A DNA stretch of 64,000 nucleotides from Chaenocephalus aceratus (GCA_023974075.1 JAMFTG010000057.1:448501-512500); one strand, 5' to 3'; shown: positions 31,321 to 41,775, numbered from the stretch's first letter. Program-made: numbers and translations. Notes: generated by a model not told the origin, from the letters alone.

Positions 31321-32289
31321 CAGTGTTGGACTAAACTAGTACTCTAACGCATTACTTTTTAAATTCAGTAACTCAGTTACCGTTACTACATGGTGCGTTA
31401 CTGCGTTAGTTTTTTTTATATAGTCAACAGCCAGGCGAACAGAGATGAGAAACTGTACTTAAGTACTTGAGTAAATGTACTTAGATACTTCCTGTGTCAC
31501 ATGCGGAGACGGGCTTGTGGGCGTGTTTGTGTTGTTTACTAACAAGACTATCATGGCGGGCGGCGGAGCTCAAGTCTAGTTTCTCCACCTGGAGATATTC
31601 TCACTATTTCACTTTTGTCGAGCACAAAGAAAAGAACGTTTTAGTTAAATGTAAGCTGTGTCCTGGCGGGTCAAAGAGCCTATCTACTGCCCAAACCAGT
31701 CATTCACATCTCTTAAAACATCTGCAGAAACAACATGCTGGGACGAAGCTAGTAGCTAAGACCACAGAGACTCAGCCGACGCCACTCCACCCTCCACCTA
31801 AGCAACAGCGGCTGGATTTTAACCGAGGGACTGCTAGCCAGGGAAAGTCCATAAAGCCATTGCACGGTATGTTGTAGAACCCATGCAGGCTATTGCTACA
31901 GTGGAGTCACCGCTTTCAGGGAGCTAGTTAGCATGATAGCATGTCCGGGCGGCACGCGGCATATGGGACGGAACACTTTTTCCAACTACCTGGAGAAAGA
32001 ATATACAAAAATGTAAAGCCAGCTAATATCGATGCTATCCAGATTGCATATAATGCATGTCAAGTTGATCAACAGATTGTATTATTCTCCAATGCAATAA
32101 CAGAACTGAGATGAAGGCTATAAGGGCATTCATATAATGGGAGCCCTTTTTTAAGTAACTAAAACGTTACTTTTCACAGTAACGCATTACTTTTGGTGTA
32201 AGTAATCAGTAAAGTAACTGAGTTACTTTTGAAATGAAGTAACTAGTAATGGTAACTAGTTACTGGTTTCAGTAACTAGCACAACACTG
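31321..32289 (+). mobile_element. hAT element copy 1 with BED-finger fragment
   Basis: Perfect 8-bp duplications GTTATAAT at 31313-31320 and 32290-32297. Termini CAGTGTTGG and CAACACTG are inverted. Only the 5' part of a transposase frame remains (31494-31877): a BED-type finger with CKLC, then HLLKHLQKQH, preceded by FSTWRYSHYFTFVEH and followed by a Pro/Gln-rich linker (PPPKQQRLDF). The DDE and dimerisation regions are absent. It lies between TRIM-1 and its presumed 3' end. Confidence 0.9.
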
Positions 32290-32388
32290 GTTATAATGAG
32301 ACAGCAGGAGGTGCAGCTGCAGAGGTTACATGCAATGTATTTCCCCTTTAAGAGATAAGAAATATGGAGTTAATGATCCTCTCTATCT

Positions 32389-33784
32389 CTACGTGCTCTG
32401 AACCACTGTCACACACACCTTCAGTGGTAATATCTTCACTTCCCCCTCAGTGTTAAAGTACGGAAACACCCTCTCAGTGAAAGTGTGTGTGAAGGTGTGT
32501 ATGTGTGTGTTAGTGTCAGGATCAGAGAACGACAACTTTCCTCTGTTCCAGTCCAGATGCACTCTGACCCTCTGGAGCTTCTTCTTCAGGCTGAGAGGAG
32601 TGTCTGGATGTAATGAAGGCTCTGCAGAGTATTTACCGTCAAAGAGACTTATTCCCCATAATCCAGAGCCTATGCTTCCCTTCCTCCGGACAGACTCTGC
32701 TAACACGCCCAGATACCAGAATGCACTGCCTGTGACCTGGACATCCCAGCTGTGAGTCCCGGAGTTAAAGCCCTCAGAGCTCAGGACGGTCCATTCATAA
32801 TCAAACCTCTCTGGGTTATCAGGAAGCTTCTCTCCTTCCTCCTCCTCTCCTCTCACACTGGTCAGACCTTCAGACAGGATGAGTCTTTGATCAGCAGTGT
32901 TTGGGTCCAGGGTGAGAGGAGAGTAGGTCACCATGTCCTTCATCTTGCTCCAGATGTTGAAGCTGAGGTTGCCCAGGTGTTTGGCCTGGTCTATCAGAGC
33001 TTCCTGAGGGCAGCTGTGTATCCTCCAGCAGGGGGCGCTGCAGCCTCTCCACTGCAGCCTTGTAGTTGTGCAGGAAGGAGACGTCTTCAGCTCTCAGCTC
33101 CTCCTCTGTGGCTCTGACTGTGTGTGCTATCTCTCTGCTCACAGCCTCCATCTTCTCCTCCATCTTCTCCTTCATCACCCTCCTCTTCTGCTCCTCTTCC
33201 TCCCTCAGTGCAGCCACCCTGGCCTCCTCTTCCTCTTCTAGAAAATGGTGAAGCTTCTTAAACTGCTCCTTAATCTGCGTCTCTGTGCGTTGAGCCTGGA
33301 CCTTCAGGTGTCCTGCTGTTTGATCAAACTTCACTTTAACTTCTTCAAAGAGCTCCCGTTTCTCCTGAAAGCGCTGCAGAGCTTTCTGGAGCTCCTTCTT
33401 GAGATCCTGAGCAGCTTCATCCGTGGGTCTGAAGCTGTGGTTGGTGTGTGTTCTTGAATCTCTGCAGACGAGACACACTGGCTGCTGATGGTCCAGACAG
33501 AAGAGTCTGAGTTTCTCAGAGTGCAGACTGCAGAGAGCCTCTGGAAGACTTTGATCTCTCTCCAGTAAGAAGGTCTCACACAGGTTCTTTAATGCCAGGT
33601 TGCAGGGGGGAGGATCCATCAATGACCTCGTCTTACAAACTGGACACGCCTTTACTTCTTTCCCCGTCCACCAGGTCTGCAGACAGGCTTTACAGAAGCT
33701 GTGGCTACAGGACAGACAAACAGGATCTCTAAAGACTTCCCGACAGATCGGACAGCAGAGATCTTCCTCTAACCTGGAAGCCAT
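32389..33784 (-). pseudogene. TRIM-1: RING/B-box/coiled-coil/SPRY gene with frameshift
   Basis: Paralogue of TRIM-2 and TRIM-3, start ATG at 33784, stop at 32389. RING ([17 protein letters not shown]), B-box 2 and coiled coil are open, but an extra T at about 33001 (GAGCTTCCTGAG against GAGCTCCTGAG in the other copies) shifts the frame just after the peptide QLPSG. The shifted frame stops at 32891, giving about 297 residues with no PRY-SPRY. The SPRY-coding part continues intact in another frame from 32943 to 32389. Either a pseudogene or a SPRY-less TRIM. Candidate first exon at 35322; exon 2 acceptor near 33866. Confidence 0.9.
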
Positions 33785-33865
33785 GTTGTCTCTGAGTGAA
33801 GCTGAAACACAGCAGACAGGAAGTACAGTCCGTCTGATCGTCTTGTTCTCAGTCCGTCTGTCTCT
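33785..33865 (-). other. TRIM-1 5' UTR part of exon 2 with splice acceptor
   Basis: The minus strand reads TTCTTTTTCTCCCTCACTGCAG/AG-like (polypyrimidine tract, then CAG). Exon 2 would start at 33865, about 80 bases before the ATG. The same tract precedes all three TRIM copies. Confidence 0.55.
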
Positions 33866-34052
33866 CTGCAGTGAGGGAGAAAAAGAAAGTGTTTCCTGGT
33901 TAGTCTCTCTGTTCACCACAAACACCAGCAACTCCTCATCAGCCCTCCGTAAACTGGTTTAACCTCATTTCATCTCTGCAGTACGGGACATTTTAACCCT
34001 GAAGTAGCTCAGAGTATCATTCAGTTGTACAGTCTTAATGAAGCTTCTAAAG

Positions 34053-34345
34053 CAGTGTTTCTCAAACTTTTTCATACCAAGGACCACTTACCCAATAAAA
34101 AAACACTCGCGGACCACCTAACTCCACAAATATCCCAAAACACATCGTTTTTCTAGAGCATATTACAAATCGCCTGAAAATGGTACAAACAGGTGGCAAC
34201 ATGTGTGACGAAGGTGTTGCGCTGGGCTATATCATGCAATCGAAATGAAACTTCTGCTTGCTCCATTGCGGAGATATTCCTGCGAGAGAAACCGAAAACT
34301 TAAATGTATTTATTTATTTCAAATGTGAATTTTTACCAATATTTA
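34053..34345 (+). mobile_element. hAT-type MITE, 3'-truncated copy
   Basis: Starts CAGTGTTTCTCAAACTTTTT as the complete copy at 50639 does, and follows it until about 34345, where block R begins. Right terminus missing. Confidence 0.75.
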
Positions 34346-34349
34346 TTAT

Positions 34350-35220
34350 TTGCATATGTAGATCAAATCAGGGCTGTGGTTGGTTTAAAGTGAAACCTGA
34401 TTTAGGTGAAACTGAATGTACTCAGGTACTCTACCTAAGTACAATTCTTAGGTACTTGTACTTCACTTGAGTATTTCCAGTGTATGCTACTCTGTACTTT
34501 TACTCCTCTACAGTTCAGAGGTAAATGGTGTACTTTGACTCCACTACATGTATTTAATACCTTTAGTTACTTTGCAGATCTGGATGAATGATGTGAAATA
34601 TCATCAAGTCTTAAATCAGACTTTAGTTCCACCTGGCGTAAATTCACCAGCTACCCTGCAGTCTACAAAGTCATTCAAACTAGCTGCCCCTTTACCAGCT
34701 TTGATAACACTTTAATGATCAATCATTATAAAACATATCATATATATTATTCTGAAATGGACCAGTCTGCACAATCACTACTTTTACTGTCGCTACTTTA
34801 ACGATATTTTGATGATAATACTTTTCTACTTTTACTGTAACAGAGTATTCCTACACTCTGGTAATTCTGCTTTTACTCAAGTACGAGATCTGAGTACTTC
34901 TACTTTTACTCAAGTACGAGATCTGAGTACTTCTACTTTTACTCAAGTACGAGATCTGAGTACCACCTCAGTATTTGATGCATTGTTATAAATATTATAT
35001 AAAGTTAAATGTTTACCTTGTTTTGGTTGAATGTAGCTGTGTCTTTTTCGGTGTGCACACGTGCCTTCATTTCAAATGTACTACACGTGCACACAATGCA
35101 CAATTACTGTCATTATTTTAACAGAAGGTTTCACATTTAACTTTAAATAAATAATGCTCACAATTCAGACCAGTAGACCCGAAGGAAACAGAGGAACGTT
35201 TCTTTGACTTTCAAAATAAA
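34350..35220 (+). repeat. Block R, copy A
   Basis: Repeat block beginning TTATTTGCATATGTAGATCA, with many TACTCAGGTACTC/GTACTTTTACTC words, a 33-bp minisatellite near its end (34863-34966), and ending near TTCTCGTATTTCCTG. Recurs at 36640-36892 plus 41776-42486 (B), 51525-52435 (D), 57970-58880 (E) and 60280-61336 (F). It resembles a teleost-wide interspersed repeat. Confidence 0.85.
34863..34966 (+). repeat. 33-bp minisatellite in block R copy A, about 3 copies
   Basis: Unit of 33 bases: TACTTCTACTTTTACTCAAG followed by TACGAGATCTGAG. Fewer units than in copies B and F. Confidence 0.9.
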
Positions 35221-35321
35221 ACGCTTCTCGTATTTCCTGTTTCCTCTCCTCGTGTTTTTAGTTTAGTTTTAAAGGTCTTTGTCCCCGGATGAAGCGTTGA
35301 ACACATGGGTTTTACACTCAC

Positions 35322-35332
35322 CTGAGAGTCCG

Positions 35333-35370
<38 letters not shown>

Positions 35371-35455
35371 TCTCCGGGGTCTTGCTGTCCTCCTCCACTC
35401 CGCCTTCAGTGCTCCTGCTCCGGCTGTGTGTGGGAAGTGTACCCTGTGCTCCTTT
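35322..35455 (-). other. Candidate 5'-UTR exon 1 of TRIM-1
   Basis: On the minus strand the sequence reads GGACTCTCAG/GTGAGTGTAA, a strong donor with its last exon base at 35322. The exon contains a CAG repeat of about 12 units (GCTGCT… at 35336-35367 on plus). Upstream, ATTTAAAGGAGC on the minus strand near 35453 may act as a TATA-like element. Same layout in unit 3, with donor at 58968. Joining to the acceptor at 33866 gives an intron of about 1.45 kb filled with block R and the MITE. Inferred from splice motifs; the 5' limit is approximate. Confidence 0.5.
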
Positions 35456-35566
35456 AAATCTCCTTCAAATCTCGTGGAAACGGTGTGTTCACGTGATCAA
35501 ATCTCGTTCTGTGTGCTGAATTCAGGAACACTGGTATTTATTTTCTTGTTGTTTATTTATTCATAA

Positions 35567-36008
35567 ATTCATTCTTCTTCAAACTCTTATTTCATCTTGA
35601 TTCTGAAGAAGTTGTTTGATATGGTGATGCCATTAAAGCTCCTTGGTCAGTGTATGTTTTGGTCTTTGGATTTTCTTTTCACAAATGGATATTCAAAAGC
35701 AAAAAACGACTGGATATTTGGCGTTTTTCTTTATCATGGTAAAAAAGGGATTTACTAAAGTTAAAAAACGGGATGATTTTAATTTTCTACTTCTCAAAAC
35801 AAAAAATAAAATCACTAGAAAACAGAAACAAAAAAAATCATATTCTGCTACCGGAAGTTACCTTACAAAATAAGAGCGCAGATGAGGACGGTCCATTTGT
35901 TTTCACAACGAAAATGGACGACACATATTGAGCCCAGAAAATGAATGTTATTAAGGGCTGTGGATATAATAGACCTATGTCTAAAATGGACAACATTGTT
36001 AGGAGATT
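35567..36008. other. Duplicated non-coding stretch
   Basis: Shared with 59200-59680. Lysine-rich open stretches here have no recognised domain. Probably LINE 5'- or 3'-flanking material, given the LINE scrap that follows. Confidence 0.35.
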
Positions 36009-36305
36009 TCAACTATACAGCGATTCTGCACTGCGGTCAACTCCGCCGTGTCTCGCCAGCAGGAGATCATAGAATTCAGATATGAAGCCCTTCCCAAAGG
36101 GGTTTTTCATTAAAACTTTCTCCAATATAGACAGGGGAGGGGACAGCATGAGTCGATCCTGGTTCGCTCCAACAAAGCTCCTGAGTTGCAGATATTTAAA
36201 AAAATGTTTACGAGGGATATCGTATTTACTGACAAGTTCCTCAAATGGTAAAACGTTCCCGTTATAACTTCCAAACATAACAATACGGTCCCCGTTCCTC
36301 ACCAT
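36009..36305 (-). pseudogene. L1/Tx1-like LINE ORF2 scrap, copy 1
   Basis: Minus-strand frame reads LPFEELVSKYDIPRKHFFKY, then LQLRSFVGANQD and SPPLSILEKVL. This is the 'F-x-x-L, K-Y, H-F-F-x-Y-L-Q-L-R' signature of the C-terminal region of L1/Tx1-type ORF2 proteins in fish. About 98 codons; no RT core. Duplicated at 59680-59943. Confidence 0.7.
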
Positions 36306-36329
36306 TTTATTAGTATTTGTTAGTTTCTA

Positions 36330-36640
36330 TTGGTTAAATTCCACCACAGTAGAAATAGTATAGAAGTACAAAACCCATTCGTCAGAACGGCCAATTCTGG
36401 AACCATATAGGCATGTATAAATCACATAACATTGAAAAACAACACATTTTACACTGCTGAGAGTAAACCAGTTTTATGTTGATTAAACCTGTCGGATAAG
36501 CTATTTTGTAACCATTGTTGTCCACGTATAGAGAGGAAATGTTGTCAACAACTCATCAGTGCAGACAAAGGGGTAAAGACACTCATGGGCTTTGAGAACA
36601 TGGCACCTTTAAAGAAGCGTGTGATGTCTCTTTTATATGT
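36330..36640 (+). repeat. R' block, copy 1
   Basis: TTCTGGAACCATATAGGCAT, AGAGTAAACCAGTTTTATGT and TCATGGGCTTTGAGAACATG recur at 51275-51525, 57776-57970 and 59990-60280, always directly before block R. Of unknown nature. Confidence 0.8.
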
Positions 36641-37217
36641 ATATTGTTATTTGCATATGTAGATCAAATCAGGGCTGTGATTGGTTTCAAGTTAAACCTG
36701 ATTTAGGTGAAACTGAATGTACTCAGGTACTCTACCTAAGTACAATTCTTAGGTACTTGTACTTCACTTGAGTATGTCCAGTTTATGCTACTCTGTACTT
36801 TTACTCCTCTACAGTTCAGAGGTAAATGGTGTACTTTTACTCCACTACATGTATTTAATACCTTTAGTTACTTTGCAGATCTGGATGAATGAAACAACAA
36901 CACAACACTCACATCACTGACTTGATTGAGAGACAGAGCGGAAGGAGGAACCTATTGCGGTGAGCACGTTGTAACTTCCGGTTGTTGTTGTCATCTCCGG
37001 GTATCCCGTGTGCCTGTTCTGTTGCTGATAGCTTATTAACTTAAACTTAATCGATCGTTTTAAAACTCTTGATCACGGCAACTGCCTGACGTTGTAATCA
37101 CACGTTACTACAGCTTAAGCACTCACAACTCTCCTTCTCTTAGCGACTGTAACTCCACAGTTGCCTACACTCTTTTCGGGTTTGCTAACGGTAGCTACTT
37201 TAGCTTGATAGCTAGCC

Positions 37218-38075
37218 ATGGCTCTTTCCCCACCCTCTGGTGCTATTTCCTGCTCTTCCTGTCTCATGTTTGGTTACTTCCCGGCCTCCCTTACTGGTAA
37301 GGTTACATGTGTTAAATGTAGTATAGTTGTTAGGTTGGAGGCGGGAATCATAGCCATAGATGCCCGGCTCCGCATCTTAGAAAGTAACTCAGCTAAAGTA
37401 AAGCCCATGTTAGCATGTGCGGACCGGCAAAAGGTAGCTCCTCTTAGCCGTCCCCCGGCAACTCCCGAGCAGCAGGGAGGCTGGGTGACTGTTCAGAAGG
37501 GGCATAACGCGAAACCCGCAGGTCCCCACCAACCCGTTCACGTATCTAACAGATATTCCCCACTCAGCGAGACACCCGCTGAGAAGCCAACTCTGGTTAT
37601 TGGTAGCTCTATTATGAGACACGTGAATTTAGAGACCGAAGCCTCCACAGTCACATGCATTCCGGGGGCCAGAGCGGGCGACGTTGAGGCGCATCTTAAA
37701 CTGCTGGCTAAAAATAAACATAAATACGGTAGGATTGTTATTCACGTCGGTGGTAATGATGTTCGTTTACGCCAATCAGAATGCACCAAACTTAATGTGG
37801 AGTCGGTGTGTAGTTATGCTAAAACAATGTCGGACACCGTAATCTTCTCTGGTCCCCTCCCCAATCTGATCAATGATGACATGTATAGCCGCACGTCATC
37901 ATTTCAGCGCCGGTTGTCTTGGTGGTGCCCAGCAAACAATGTGGGCTTCGTAAATAATTGGACAGCCTTCTGGGGAAAACCTGGTCTGATTAAGAGAGAC
38001 GGCATTCACCCTACTTTGGAAGGTGCAGATCTCATTTCGGCAAACATTTCAGGGCTTTGTGGACTTAATCCATGA
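37218..38075 (+). CDS. L2 ORF1: zinc-ribbon plus SGNH/GDSL-esterase-like protein
   Basis: 285 codons. An N-terminal cysteine pair motif (C12-x2-C15, C31-x2-C34) looks like a small zinc ribbon. A charged linker follows to about residue 120. The C-terminal half carries the SGNH-hydrolase blocks: LVIGSS (residues 126-131, nucleophile Ser), VIHVGGND (174-181) and DGIHP (261-265, Asp and His of the triad). ORF1 proteins of the CR1/L2 groups are known to carry such esterase domains, which bind or modify lipids or RNP components by an unresolved role. ATG at 37218 has good context (GCCATGG). It ends at a single TGA and the frame stays open into ORF2. Confidence 0.9.
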   Translation: MALSPPSGAISCSSCLMFGYFPASLTGKVTCVKCSIVVRLEAGIIAIDARLRILESNSAKVKPMLACADRQKVAPLSRPPATPEQQGGWVTVQKGHNAKPAGPHQPVHVSNRYSPLSETPAEKPTLVIGSSIMRHVNLETEASTVTCIPGARAGDVEAHLKLLAKNKHKYGRIVIHVGGNDVRLRQSECTKLNVESVCSYAKTMSDTVIFSGPLPNLINDDMYSRTSSFQRRLSWWCPANNVGFVNNWTAFWGKPGLIKRDGIHPTLEGADLISANISGLCGLNP

Positions 38076-41000
38076 CAAACTAGAGTTGAGACCAGGAGGC
38101 AGAGTAGCAGTCTTACACGCTTCTCTGCGCTCTCTCCTAGGCAGTCACCCATAGGAATCCCGAACCCAATAAAATACCCAATATTAGCGGTGTGTGTGTC
38201 TGCCCAAGGACAATTTAAGGTAAAACCTAATAGAGGTGTCATACATAATAACCTAATAAAAGTAAATATAACAACTACTACAGTGCAACAAAACAGGAAG
38301 ATTAAATGTGGTCTCTTAAACATAAGATCTCTAGCATCTAAAGCAATATTGGTAAATGATTTAATATCAGATTATAATATTGATATATGCTGTCTCACTG
38401 AAACTTGGTTGAGACATGAAGAATATGTCAGCATAAATGAGGCCACTCCACCCAGCCATGTCAACACTCATATTGCTCGAGGCACGGGCCGAGGAGGTGG
38501 AGTTGCAGCAATCTTTGACTCAAGTTTACTTATCAATACTAAACCAAAATTAAATTATACCTCTTTTGAAAGCCTCGTTTTTAGTCTTACGCATCCGACC
38601 TGGAAAACTTTGCAGCCAATCTTATTTGTTACAGTGTATCGTGCACCAGGTCCTTATTCAGAATTCTTATCAGAATTCTCTGAGTTTTTATCAACTTTGG
38701 TTCTTAAAACAGACAAAGTAATTATCGTAGGTGACTTTAATATTCATGTTGACGATGATAAAAATAGCCTTACTGTTGCATTTAACTCTATATTAGATTC
38801 TGTTGGTTTCTGTCAGAGTGTAAATAAACCAACCCACTGCTATAATCACACTCTCGACCTTGTTCTGACTTATGGTATTGAAATTGAGCAACTATTAGTC
38901 GAACCGCATAATCCTGCTTTATCCGACCATTTCTTAGTAACTTTTGAAGTACTGTTACTAGACTACAAAGCATTAGTCAAAAGCTCTTGCAGCAGAAACC
39001 TATCTGTTAGTGCTATAGCCACATTTAAGGAAGAGATTCCACCAATACTTAACTCGATAGCATGTCTGCATGTAGGGGAGGAAACTTATACAAAATGTAC
39101 ACCACCCCAAATTGATCATGTTGTTGATAGTGCTATAGATGCGCTGCGAATAAAATTAGACTCTGTTGCTCCTTTGAAAAAGAAGAAAATAAAACAACAT
39201 AGATTAGCTCCATGGCATAATGCCGAAACCCGCAAAATAAAGCAAAAGTCTAGACAACTTGAAAGGATATGGCGTTCCACTAAACTTGAAGAATCTCGTT
39301 TAATTTGGCATATTACTCTCAATGAATATAAGAAAGCACTGCGTAAAGCGAGAGCAGCCTACTACTCTTCATTAATAGATGAGAATAAGAATAATGCAAG
39401 ATTTCTTTTCAGCACTGTAGCCAGGCTGACAGAGAGCCACAGCTCGATTGAGCCTTCTATTCCCATAGCACTTAGTAGTAATGATTTTATGTGCTTTTTT
39501 AACGATAAAATTGTTATTCTTAGAAACAAAATTAATGACCTCTTGCCTTTGACCAGTATAGTGTTATCAACAGCTCCCGGAATCGTAAGTTCTAATATTA
39601 CACTAGATAGTAAACTAGAATGCTTTTCAGCCATTAACCTTGAACAATTACATTCAATGATTCTCTCTTCTAAACCATCAACGTGCATGTTAGACCCAAT
39701 TCCAACTAAGCTGTTGAAGGAAGTTTTTCCATTAATTAGCACTTCTTTATTAAATATTATGAATATGTCTTTATTATCAGGCTATGTTCCACAATCATTC
39801 AAAGTAGCAGTGATAAAACCACTTCCTAAAAAGCACAACCTCGATCCAGAGGTTTTAGCCAACTATAGACCTATTTCTAATCTTCCGTTCCTCTCAAAAA
39901 TTCTTGAGAAAGCGGTCGCAAAACAGTTGTGTGATTACTTAAAAAACAATGATTTATTTGAAGATTTTCAGTCTGGCTTTAGAACACATCATAGCACAGA
40001 GACAGCTCTGGTTAAAGTCACAAATGATATTCTAATAGCCTCAGACAAGGGACTTGTCTCTATTCTAGTTTTGCTCGATCTCAGTGCTGCATTTGATACT
40101 ATCGACCATGATATCCTATTGCAAAGACTAGAGCACTTGGTTGGCATAGAGGGAACTGCTTTAGGCTGGTTTAGGTCCTATCTATCTGAACGCTCTCAGT
40201 TTGTACGTGTTAACGATGAATCTTCCATGCAAACCAAAGTTAGCCATGGAGTGCCACAGGGCTCAGTGCTCGGACCTATTTTGTTCACATTATATATGCT
40301 TCCGTTAGGCAATATTATAAGGAATCATTCTGTAAACTTTAATTGTTATGCGGATGATACTCAACTATATTTATCAATCAAGCCTGATGAAATTAATCAT
40401 CTAAATAAAATTCAAGACTGCCTTAAGGACTTAAAAACGTGGATGACCTTAAACTTTTTTATGTTAAACACGACCAAAACTGAAGTTATTGTACTTGGCC
40501 CGAAGAATCTACGAAACAAATTATCTAAAGATATACTAACTATGGATGGCATTAATTTGGCCTCCAGTGAGACTATAAGGAATCTTGGTGTTATATTTGA
40601 TCAGGATTTATCCTTTAACGCCCACATAAAATCAATTTCAAGGACCGCCTACTTCCATCTACGTAACATTGCAAAAATCAGGCATATCTTGCCTCAAAAC
40701 GATGCAGAGAAACTAGTCCATGCATTTGTTACTTCTAGGCTGGATTATTGTAACTCTTTATTATCAGGGAGTACCAAGAAGTCAATCAAGTCGCTTCAGC
40801 TGATTCAAAATGCTGCGGCTCGTGTACTAACCAGAGTTAGGAAAAGGGACCACATTACTCCTGTTCTGGCTGCCTTACACTGGCTCCCTATAGAACACAG
40901 GATAGAATTTAAAATTCTTCTTCTCGCCTACAAAGCCCTTAATGGGCAGGCGCCATCTTACCTTAAAGAACTCATTATACCCTACTGTCCTACTAGGGCA

Positions 41001-41189
41001 TTGCGTTCCAAGAATGCAGGGTTGTTGGTTGTTCCTAGAATCTCTAAAAGTACAATGGGAGCCAGAGCCTTTTCTTATCAAGCTCCACATTTGTGGAATC
41101 AGCTTCCAGTTTGTGTTCGGGCGGCAGACACCCTATCCGTTTTTAAGAGTGCGCTTAAGACCTTCCTTTTTGATAAAGCTTATAGTTAG
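38076..41189 (+). CDS. L2 ORF2: APE endonuclease and reverse transcriptase
   Basis: The frame is open from the codon after the ORF1 TGA to TAG at 41187-41189, about 1,037 codons; the last 1,000 start with a GTG at 38190. Endonuclease motifs: LNIRSL, LTETWL (near 38394), RGGGVA, VYRAP, VGDFNIH (near 38730), HTLDLVL and SDHFLV. RT motifs: YRPISNLPFLSKILEK, FQSGFRTHHSTETA, LLDLSAAFDTIDH, GVPQGSVLGPILF and CYADDTQ (YADD near 40350). C-terminus LHWLPIEHRI…LWNQLPV is the L2/CR1 signature. It nicks target DNA and primes reverse transcription. No ATG precedes the endonuclease; the first is at 39489. Looks catalytically complete. Confidence 0.92.
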   Translation, partial: QTRVETRRQSSSLTRFSALSPRQSPIGIPNPIKYPILAVCVSAQGQFKVKPNRGVIHNNLIKVNITTTTVQQNRKIKCGLLNIRSLASKAILVNDLISDYNIDICCLTETWLRHEEYVSINEATPPSHVNTHIARGTGRGGGVAAIFDSSLLINTKPKLNYTSFESLVFSLTHPTWKTLQPILFVTVYRAPGPYSEFLSEFSEFLSTLVLKTDKVIIVGDFNIHVDDDKNSLTVAFNSILDSVGFCQSVNKPTHCYNHTLDLVLTYGIEIEQLLVEPHNPALSDHFLVTFEVLLLDYKALVKSSCSRNLSVSAIATFKEEIPPILNSIACLHVGEETYTKCTPPQIDHVVDSAIDALRIKLDSVAPLKKKKIKQHRLAPWHNAETRKIKQKSRQLERIWRSTKLEESRLIWHITLNEYKKALRKARAAYYSSLIDENKNNARFLFSTVARLTESHSSIEPSIPIALSSNDFMCFFNDKIVILRNKINDLLPLTSIVLSTAPGIVSSNITLDSKLECFSAINLEQLHSMILSSKPSTCMLDPIPTKLLKEVFPLISTSLLNIMNMSLLSGYVPQSFKVAVIKPLPKKHNLDPEVLANYRPISNLPFLSKILEKAVAKQLCDYLKNNDLFEDFQSGFRTHHSTETALVKVTNDILIASDKGLVSILVLLDLSAAFDTIDHDILLQRLEHLVGIEGTALGWFRSYLSERSQFVRVNDESSMQTKVSHGVPQGSVLGPILFTLYMLPLGNIIRNHSVNFNCYADDTQLYLSIKPDEINHLNKIQDCLKDLKTWMTLNFFMLNTTKTEVIVLGPKNLRNKLSKDILTMDGINLASSETIRNLGVIFDQDLSFNAHIKSISRTAYFHLRNIAKIRHILPQNDAEKLVHAFVTSRLDYCNSLLSGSTKKSIKSLQLIQNAAARVLTRVRKRDHITPVLAALHWLPIEHRIEFKILLLAYKALNGQAPSYLKELIIPYCPTRALRSKNAGLLVVPRISKSTMGARAFSYQAPHLWNQLPVCVRAADTLSVFKSALKTFLFDKAYS

Positions 41190-41775
41190 GGCTGATTAGA
41201 TTCAGCCCCTAGTTTTGCTGATATAGGCTTAGTTTGTCGGGGGACATCTTACTTCTTCCTTCTCTCTGTCTATACCTGTGTACTCTCATGTTCCGATTAA
41301 CCCAGCTTCCCCAAATGTCTTTCTTTTTGGTGTCTATATACGCTGGGATCCGGAGTCATGGATGATCCTGCGGTCCTGTGTCCTGGATCGCGAGTCGTGG
41401 CTTTGGTCCTGGATCATCGGTCCTGGATGGATATCCTTGTGAATTCATCTTCCTATTATACACACATGCATTTCCAAACATTTGGACTACCTATGTTGCA
41501 AATGTATTATCTTTTCAATTTACACACGGCATCTATTGCACGTCTGTCCGTCCTGGGAGAGGGATCCCTCCTCTGTTGCTCTCCCTGAGGTCTCTCCCAT
41601 TTTTCCCTTTAAACTGGGTTTTCTTTGGAAGTTTTTCCTTGTACGATGTGAGGGTCTAAGGACAGAGGGTGTCGTATTGTCATACTAATATTCTGTACAC
41701 ACTGTGAAGACCACTGAGACAAATGTAACATTTGTGATATTGGGCTATATTAATAAACATTGATTGATTGATTGA
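41190..41775 (+). other. L2 3' UTR and (ATTG)n tail
   Basis: Matches the reverse complement of 4936-5417 and 7588-7694, confirming family identity. Ends GGGCTATATTAATAAACATT followed by about four GATT units. Confidence 0.9.

Larger units (their letters stand above)
36893..41775 (+). mobile_element. Complete L2-clade non-LTR retrotransposon
   Basis: Inserted in block R copy B. Block R reads up to GGATGAATGA at 36892 and continues at 41776 with ATGATGTGAAAT; the uninterrupted site is seen at 51755, 58208 and 60523. The direct duplication is TGAATGA (36886-36892 and 41773-41779), overlapping the (ATTG)n tail. Layout: 5' UTR of about 325 bases, ORF1, one TGA, ORF2, 3' UTR of about 570 bases, and tail TTGATTGATTGATTGA. 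No frameshift in either ORF. Length about 4.9 kb. Clade from esterase-like ORF1, C-terminal ORF2 signature and tail type. Confidence 0.93.

Noticed and set aside
33865..33895. ISRE-like GAAAAAGAAAGT on the plus strand upstream of each TRIM
   Set aside because: It coincides with the polypyrimidine tract of the exon 2 acceptor on the minus strand, which explains the purine run on plus. Interferon control cannot be claimed from it.
32450..33962. Plus-strand open frames opposite TRIM-1, TRIM-2 and TRIM-3
   Set aside because: Antisense shadows of the TRIM coding sequence; they repeat at the same relative positions in all three copies and show no domain.
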